Source of the DNA: Nocardioides sp. YIM 152315
GTDB taxonomy: Bacteria; Actinomycetota; Actinomycetes; Propionibacteriales; Nocardioidaceae
Assembly: GCF_029210375.1 (NCBI RefSeq)
Contig: NZ_JARGER010000011.1
Span: 1-55,753, forward strand
DNA length: 55,753 nucleotides
Direction of reading: 5' to 3'
This document shows, one piece after another, positions 51,619 through 55,753 of this stretch (the first letter of the stretch is position 1; each line of letters begins with the position of its first letter). The notes below the pieces were generated by a model that was not told where the DNA came from, ran no database searches, and was given only the letters and a program-made list of their open reading frames with translations. Both the position numbers and the translations under genes were made by a program.

Positions 51619-53037
51619 TCAGACCTTGAGGCTCGGGTCGCCCCGCTCGGCGCCCTCGGGGCGGTCCTGGCCGCCGAAGAAGAACTCGATCGCGAAGAGC
51701 ACCAGGCCGACGGCGACGAGCCCGGCACACCACAGCAGGGACGTCGGGTCGTCGTAGACCGACCAGCCGAAGATCGCGATGTTGCCGACCAGGCCGACGA
51801 CCAGCAGCGGGGTGTTGGCCCGGAAGGTCCGCTCGTCCTCCTCGTGGCCGCGCAGCTTGAGCGCCGAGACGATGACCAGGGCGTAGATGAAGAGCAGGAA
51901 GAGCACCGTGACCGTCGCGAGGCGGGCGACCAGGTCGAGCCCGGACCCGGCCTGCGTCAGGGCGGTCCCGACGACCAGCAGCGTCGCCACGACGACCGCG
52001 CTGAAGATCAGCCCGACCCACGGGCTGCGCCGGCCGGAGTGCAGCCGCTTGAACACCGCCGGTACGACGTCCTCGTTGGCCATCCCGTAGAGGATGCGCG
52101 GCTGCGTGACGACGGCGACCAGCGTGGTGTTGGTGATCGCGATCATCGCGATCACCGCGAAGAGGTTGCTCATGAAGCCGGTCGAGATCGGCAGGATGCC
52201 CTCCTCGATGACCTCGAGCAGCGCCGCGTCGGATCCGGCGAGTGTGTCGGTGGGCACCGTCAGGGCAGCCGTGATCGAGACGAGCACGTAGACCACGCCG
52301 GCCACGACCATGCCGCCGATCAGCGAGCGCGGGAAGGAGCGGTGCGGGTCGATGGTCTCCTCCGCGACGTTCGCGGTGTTCTCGAAGCCGGTCATCGCGA
52401 AGAACGAGAGCGCGACGCCGGCGAGCACCGCGAGCGCCGGGTTGCCGGTGGCGGAGAAGTCGACGAGCTCACCGAAGTTGCCGTGGCCCTCCGCGAGGTA
52501 CCAGGCGCCGGTGAACATGATGATCGCGAGTCCCGCGATCTCCACGAACGCCATGACCATGTTGATCACGACCGACTCGGTGATGCCGATGTAGTTGATG
52601 ACGGTGAGCGCCGCCAGGAAGACCAGCATCACGACCAGCGCGGGCGGTCCGGGCCAGAGCTCGGCGAAGTACTGCGCGAAGCCGCTCGCCAGCGACCCGG
52701 CCGCCGCGAAGCTGGCCGAGAGGAAGGAGACCGTGACGAGGAAGGCCAGCGCCTTGCTGCCGAACGCCTTGTTGACGTAGAGCGCGGCACCGGCGGCCTT
52801 GGGGTACTTCGTGACGAGCTCTGCGTAAGCGCTGCCGGTGATGGCCGCGATCGCGACACCGACCGCGAACGCGATCCAGAACGCGCCGCCGACGGCGGCC
52901 GCGACGAGGCCGATCAGGACGTAGATCCCCGACCCGAGGACGTCCCCCAGCGTGTAGAAGAAGAGCTGGCGTCCGGTGATGGTGCGCTTGAGGCCGGACT
53001 CGTCGACGTCGGGCTCGCGTTCGGTTGCCGCAGTCAT
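51619..53037 (-). CDS. APC-family amino-acid permease
   Basis: 472 residues with about twelve helices. TGRQLFFYTLGDVLGSGIYV is the family's first-helix Gly-rich substrate site; ALSFFAMTGFENTANVAEE (helix 6) and TNTTLVAVVTQPRILYGMA with DRSFPRSLIGGMV-type loops are also characteristic. It should import an amino acid or amine with protons; substrate is unknown. It lies 46 bases from the LuxR regulator gene (53084) on the same strand, with no sign of shared control. Confidence 0.88.
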   Translation of the reverse strand: MTAATEREPDVDESGLKRTITGRQLFFYTLGDVLGSGIYVLIGLVAAAVGGAFWIAFAVGVAIAAITGSAYAELVTKYPKAAGAALYVNKAFGSKALAFLVTVSFLSASFAAAGSLASGFAQYFAELWPGPPALVVMLVFLAALTVINYIGITESVVINMVMAFVEIAGLAIIMFTGAWYLAEGHGNFGELVDFSATGNPALAVLAGVALSFFAMTGFENTANVAEETIDPHRSFPRSLIGGMVVAGVVYVLVSITAALTVPTDTLAGSDAALLEVIEEGILPISTGFMSNLFAVIAMIAITNTTLVAVVTQPRILYGMANEDVVPAVFKRLHSGRRSPWVGLIFSAVVVATLLVVGTALTQAGSGLDLVARLATVTVLFLLFIYALVIVSALKLRGHEEDERTFRANTPLLVVGLVGNIAIFGWSVYDDPTSLLWCAGLVAVGLVLFAIEFFFGGQDRPEGAERGDPSLKV

Positions 53038-53083
53038 GGCTCCCGCGGTACCCGGTGTCCGCAGGGGCGAAACGAGAGCGCTC

Positions 53084-53761
53084 TCAGAGGAGCCGGCGGT
53101 CCGAGGCCCAACGGGTCAGCTCGTGCCGCGACGAGAGCTGCAGCTTGCGCAGCACGCTCGACATGTGGGTCTCGACGGTCTTGATGGAGATGAAGAGCTC
53201 CTTCGCGACCTCCTTGTAGGCGTAGCCCCTGGCGATCAGGCGCATCACCTCACGCTCGCGCTCGGTGAGGCGGTCGAGGTCCTCGTCGACGGCCGCCACG
53301 TCGATCGAGCCGGAGAAGGCGTCGAGCACGAAGCCGGCCAGCCGCGGCGAGAACACGGCGTCCCCCTCGGCGACCCGGCCGATGGCCTGGACCAGCTCCG
53401 GTCCGGTGATCGTCTTGGTGACGTAGCCGCGGGCGCCGCCGCGGATCGTGCCGATGACGTCCTCGGCGGCGTCGCTCACCGAGAGCGCGAGGTAGCGGGT
53501 CTCGGGCGCGCCGCCGCCGGCGGTGACCCGTCGCATCACCTCGGCGCCGCCGCCTCCGGGCAGGTGCACGTCGAGCAGCACCACGTCGGGGCGGTGCTCG
53601 CCGACGGCGGCGATCGCCTCGTCGACGTCGGCGGCCTCGGCGAGGATCGCCACCTGGCCCCTGCCGGCGCTCTCGAGCTCGGCTCGCACACCGCGCCGGA
53701 ACATCGCGTGGTCGTCGACGATGACGACGCTCACGGGGCCCTTCCGCTCAGCCGTGGCCAT
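53084..53761 (-). CDS. LuxR-type (NarL family) response regulator
   Basis: 225 residues. The receiver has VIVDDHAMFRRG, phospho-acceptor Asp64 (VLLDVHLPGG), and Lys in YVTKTI. The C-terminal LuxR HTH is LTEREREVMRLIARGYAYKE followed by LFISIKTVETHMSSVLRKL. It is phosphorylated by the PspC-domain kinase whose gene overlaps its start by 14 bases. Its target promoters are not visible. Confidence 0.92.
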   Translation of the reverse strand: MATAERKGPVSVVIVDDHAMFRRGVRAELESAGRGQVAILAEAADVDEAIAAVGEHRPDVVLLDVHLPGGGGAEVMRRVTAGGGAPETRYLALSVSDAAEDVIGTIRGGARGYVTKTITGPELVQAIGRVAEGDAVFSPRLAGFVLDAFSGSIDVAAVDEDLDRLTEREREVMRLIARGYAYKEVAKELFISIKTVETHMSSVLRKLQLSSRHELTRWASDRRLL

Positions 53762-55067
53762 GGTGGTTCTCCTCCTGTCGGGCGGGGCGGGGCAGGTGCA
53801 GGCGCACCTCGGTCCCCTCCCCCGGTGTCGAGCGGATGTCGGACGACCCGCCGTGACGTTGCATGCGGTCGACGATGCTGTGGCGTACGCCGTACCGGTC
53901 GGTGCCGATCGTCTCGGGGTCGAACCCGCGGCCGCGGTCGCGGACGAAGACGTCGACCGCCGCGTCGGTGATCTCGGCGTACACGTCGACCTTGCCGGTG
54001 CCGGCGTGCTTCGCGGCGTTGGTGACGGCCTCGCCGGTCGCGTTGACGATCGGCCGGAGCAGCTCGTCGAAGTCGCAGTCGCCGACCGTGACGACCTCGA
54101 CGGACACGCCGTACTCGTCCTCGACGCGCGCGGCGACTCCGCGCAGCGCGCTGGCGACCGTGCGCTCGTCGGTGGACTCACCGGCGTAGAGCCACGACCG
54201 GAGGTCGCGCTCCTGGGCGCGCGCGAGCCGGGCCACGGTGGTGGGGTCGTCGGAGTTCTTCTGGATCAGCGCCAGCGTCTGGAGGACCGAGTCGTGGAGG
54301 TGCGCGGCCACGTCGGCGCGCTCCTGGGTGCGCACGCGCTCGGCGCGCTCGTCGGAGAGGTCGGTGGCCAGACGGTGCACCCACGGCCCGATCACGATCG
54401 CGAGGCCGACGATGGTCAACAGCGTCGCGACCAGGATGTCGCGGGCGATCGAGAGCGAGCCGCCGTGCGCGGAGTAGAGGACGAGGGCGAGCACGATCAG
54501 GCCGACACCGGCGGCGACGCGGGCGTACGACGCCCAGCCCCCGTTGCCGAAGACGACCCGCATCGGGGCGATCCGGCCGGTGCTGTCGAGCCACCGCTCC
54601 CGCTGCGCCTCGTCGGCCTGCCGCCACAGCAGGGCGATGCCGCCGACGCCGATGAGCAGCGGCCAGAAGACGGCACCGCGGCCGAGCACGGCCTCCAGGA
54701 GGAGGATCGCCCCCAGGCCGAGGGCGGCGAGCGCGATCGCCGGGCCGACGTCGCCGAGCCGGCGGATGCGGCCAGGGCGGCGCCCGCCCCTGGTCGCGCT
54801 CTCGATGCCGGGCGCGGCCGTCTCGAAGTGCTGGTCCGAGGGCAGCATCCACCACAGCGCGGCGTAGAAGATGACGCCGAAGCCGCCGAGGAACGCCGCC
54901 AGCACGAAGCCGGCGCGCACCCAGAGCACCGGGACGGCGAGGTGGCGCGCCAGCCCGGAGGCCACGCCGCCGAGGATCGGCTCCTGCGTGTCGCGGGCGG
55001 CGCGGCGAGGCTCCCGTGTCGTGGGGTGCGCACCGTCCTCGAACGCGGTGCCGTGTGTGCTGCTCAT
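53748..55067 (-). CDS. PspC-domain sensor histidine kinase
   Basis: About 439 residues. A PspC domain (GGVASGLARHLAVPVLWVRA) starts the protein, then several membrane helices (about 45-225), the dimer/phospho-His region AAHLHDSVLQTLALIQK and the ATPase domain with TGEAVTNAAKHAGTG and DRGRGFDPETI. Such kinases pair with NarL-type regulators in actinobacteria. ATG 55067 or the in-frame GTG at 55085 may start it; neither has a good ribosome site. A second PspC gene is divergent at 55281. Confidence 0.88.
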   Translation of the reverse strand: MSSTHGTAFEDGAHPTTREPRRAARDTQEPILGGVASGLARHLAVPVLWVRAGFVLAAFLGGFGVIFYAALWWMLPSDQHFETAAPGIESATRGGRRPGRIRRLGDVGPAIALAALGLGAILLLEAVLGRGAVFWPLLIGVGGIALLWRQADEAQRERWLDSTGRIAPMRVVFGNGGWASYARVAAGVGLIVLALVLYSAHGGSLSIARDILVATLLTIVGLAIVIGPWVHRLATDLSDERAERVRTQERADVAAHLHDSVLQTLALIQKNSDDPTTVARLARAQERDLRSWLYAGESTDERTVASALRGVAARVEDEYGVSVEVVTVGDCDFDELLRPIVNATGEAVTNAAKHAGTGKVDVYAEITDAAVDVFVRDRGRGFDPETIGTDRYGVRHSIVDRMQRHGGSSDIRSTPGEGTEVRLHLPRPARQEENHHGHG

Positions 55068-55280
55068 CTCGGGGTCAATCGTCACACAGCGCGAGGGCCC
55101 GGACCATGAGGGCGAACCCCGGCCCGACCCTGAGCGCCGCCACGGCGGCCGTCTCGAGGATCAGGGGCGTCCCCGATGGTTCGCGGGCGTCGGACGACGC
55201 AGGCTTGGTGCCATGAGCACCCCACGAAGCGGACTTCCCCCGCTTCGCTCCTCCAGCCCACAATTCCGCGAGGACCCCGC

Positions 55281-55753
55281 ATGACCACGACACCACCCGA
55301 AGCACCACCTCCGCCGCAGCCCGACCCCGGCAGCGGCCCGCGCGTCACCCGAGACGAGATGCGCAACCTGGGTCGCCTGCGCCGCTCGATCACCGACCGC
55401 AAGGTCGCCGGCGTGGCGGGCGGCCTCGGCCGCCACCTCGACGTCGATCCGCTGATCCTGCGGGTCGCGTTCGTGGTGCTGGTGTTCTTCGGCGGCGCCG
55501 GCCTGATCCTGTACGGCGCCTGCTGGCTGCTGGTGCCCGAGGACGGCGCGGACCGCGCGCCGTTCAACCTGGACGAGAAGAGCCGCACGGTCGCGCTCGT
55601 CATCGTCGGCGCGCTCGCCGCGCTGGCCCTGATCGGCGACAGCTGGGGCGCCTTCTGGTTCCCCTGGCCGCTCGCGATCGTCGCGCTGGTCGCGTTGTGG
55701 CTGCTGACCCGCAACGGCCCGCCGCGCCAGGGACCCGCGCCGTACCAGGCTCC
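55281..55753 (+). CDS. PspC-domain membrane protein (partial, runs off window)
   Basis: 157 codons are visible from ATG 55281 (GAGGA upstream) to the window edge, with no stop. A Pro-rich N-terminus precedes the PspC domain (ITDRKVAGVAGGLGRHLDVD, then LILRVAFVVLVFFGGAGLIL) and further helices (TVALVIVGALAALALIG). It shares the ~213-base divergent gap with the PspC kinase, so it is a likely target or partner of that system. The C-terminus is unseen. Confidence 0.85.
   Translation, partial: MTTTPPEAPPPPQPDPGSGPRVTRDEMRNLGRLRRSITDRKVAGVAGGLGRHLDVDPLILRVAFVVLVFFGGAGLILYGACWLLVPEDGADRAPFNLDEKSRTVALVIVGALAALALIGDSWGAFWFPWPLAIVALVALWLLTRNGPPRQGPAPYQA

Overview
The window is a continuous stretch of very GC-rich DNA. 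It has dense, short-gapped genes, many GTG starts and frequent 4-8 base stop/start overlaps, which is the style of a high-GC actinobacterium. An Sdh1-type succinate dehydrogenase, a monomeric isocitrate dehydrogenase, DUF3017, DUF6350 and SCO4848-family proteins, and dispersed GGTGGTTGAG/CGAAACCACC repeats point to Nocardioidaceae, most likely Nocardioides. This placement is inference from family content, not from a marker gene. I saw no tRNA, rRNA, CRISPR array, phage gene or transposase.

Layout. 19-3034: a methylmalonyl-CoA mutase small-subunit gene cut off at the window edge, an exported sulfatase overlapping a DUF1707 membrane protein, and a 57-residue membrane peptide. 3050-3535: repeats, then a small HTH gene whose start lies in a perfect 30-base palindrome. 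3537-12349: two different succinate dehydrogenases in divergent orientation (Sdh1-type CAB on the minus strand, cytochrome-b type CAB on the plus strand) with a GH16 glycosidase between them. 12350-18460: a palindromic repeat, then SCO4848-family protein, YihY, 2'-5' RNA ligase-like protein, trpS and an MFS exporter (all minus), and an isolated chemoreceptor (plus). 18473-25627: cytochrome P450, isocitrate dehydrogenase, aquaporin, a lipoprotein and malate dehydrogenase. 25635-30524: DUF3017, folD, purH (behind a ZTP riboswitch), purN and DUF6350 (minus). 30618-33851: a sigma-like protein fused to a membrane sensor, then a separate ECF sigma factor with a membrane partner. 33857-37830: a bidirectional terminator, sucD, sucC, a stand-alone B12-binding subunit and an M23 peptidase. 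37867-50956: pcrA and then a chemotaxis block (cheA, cheW, two MCPs, an unknown gene, cheB, cheR, and two CheY/CheX pairs). 51240-55753: a small membrane protein, an amino-acid permease, and a PspC-kinase/LuxR two-component pair divergent from a PspC protein that runs off the end.

How it fits together. Four TCA-cycle steps are encoded here (icd, sucCD, two sdh, mdh), next to one-carbon/purine genes (folD, purH, purN) whose last step is under ZTP control. The chemotaxis block is a complete sensory pathway (receptors, CheA, CheW, CheB, CheR, CheY, CheX), but no flagellar or pilus gene is in view. The least ordinary parts are the fused and split versions of one sigma/sensor module, the perfectly duplicated MCP signalling domain, the double CheY/CheX set with an unknown gene embedded, the paired unlike succinate dehydrogenases, and two families of palindromic intergenic repeats.
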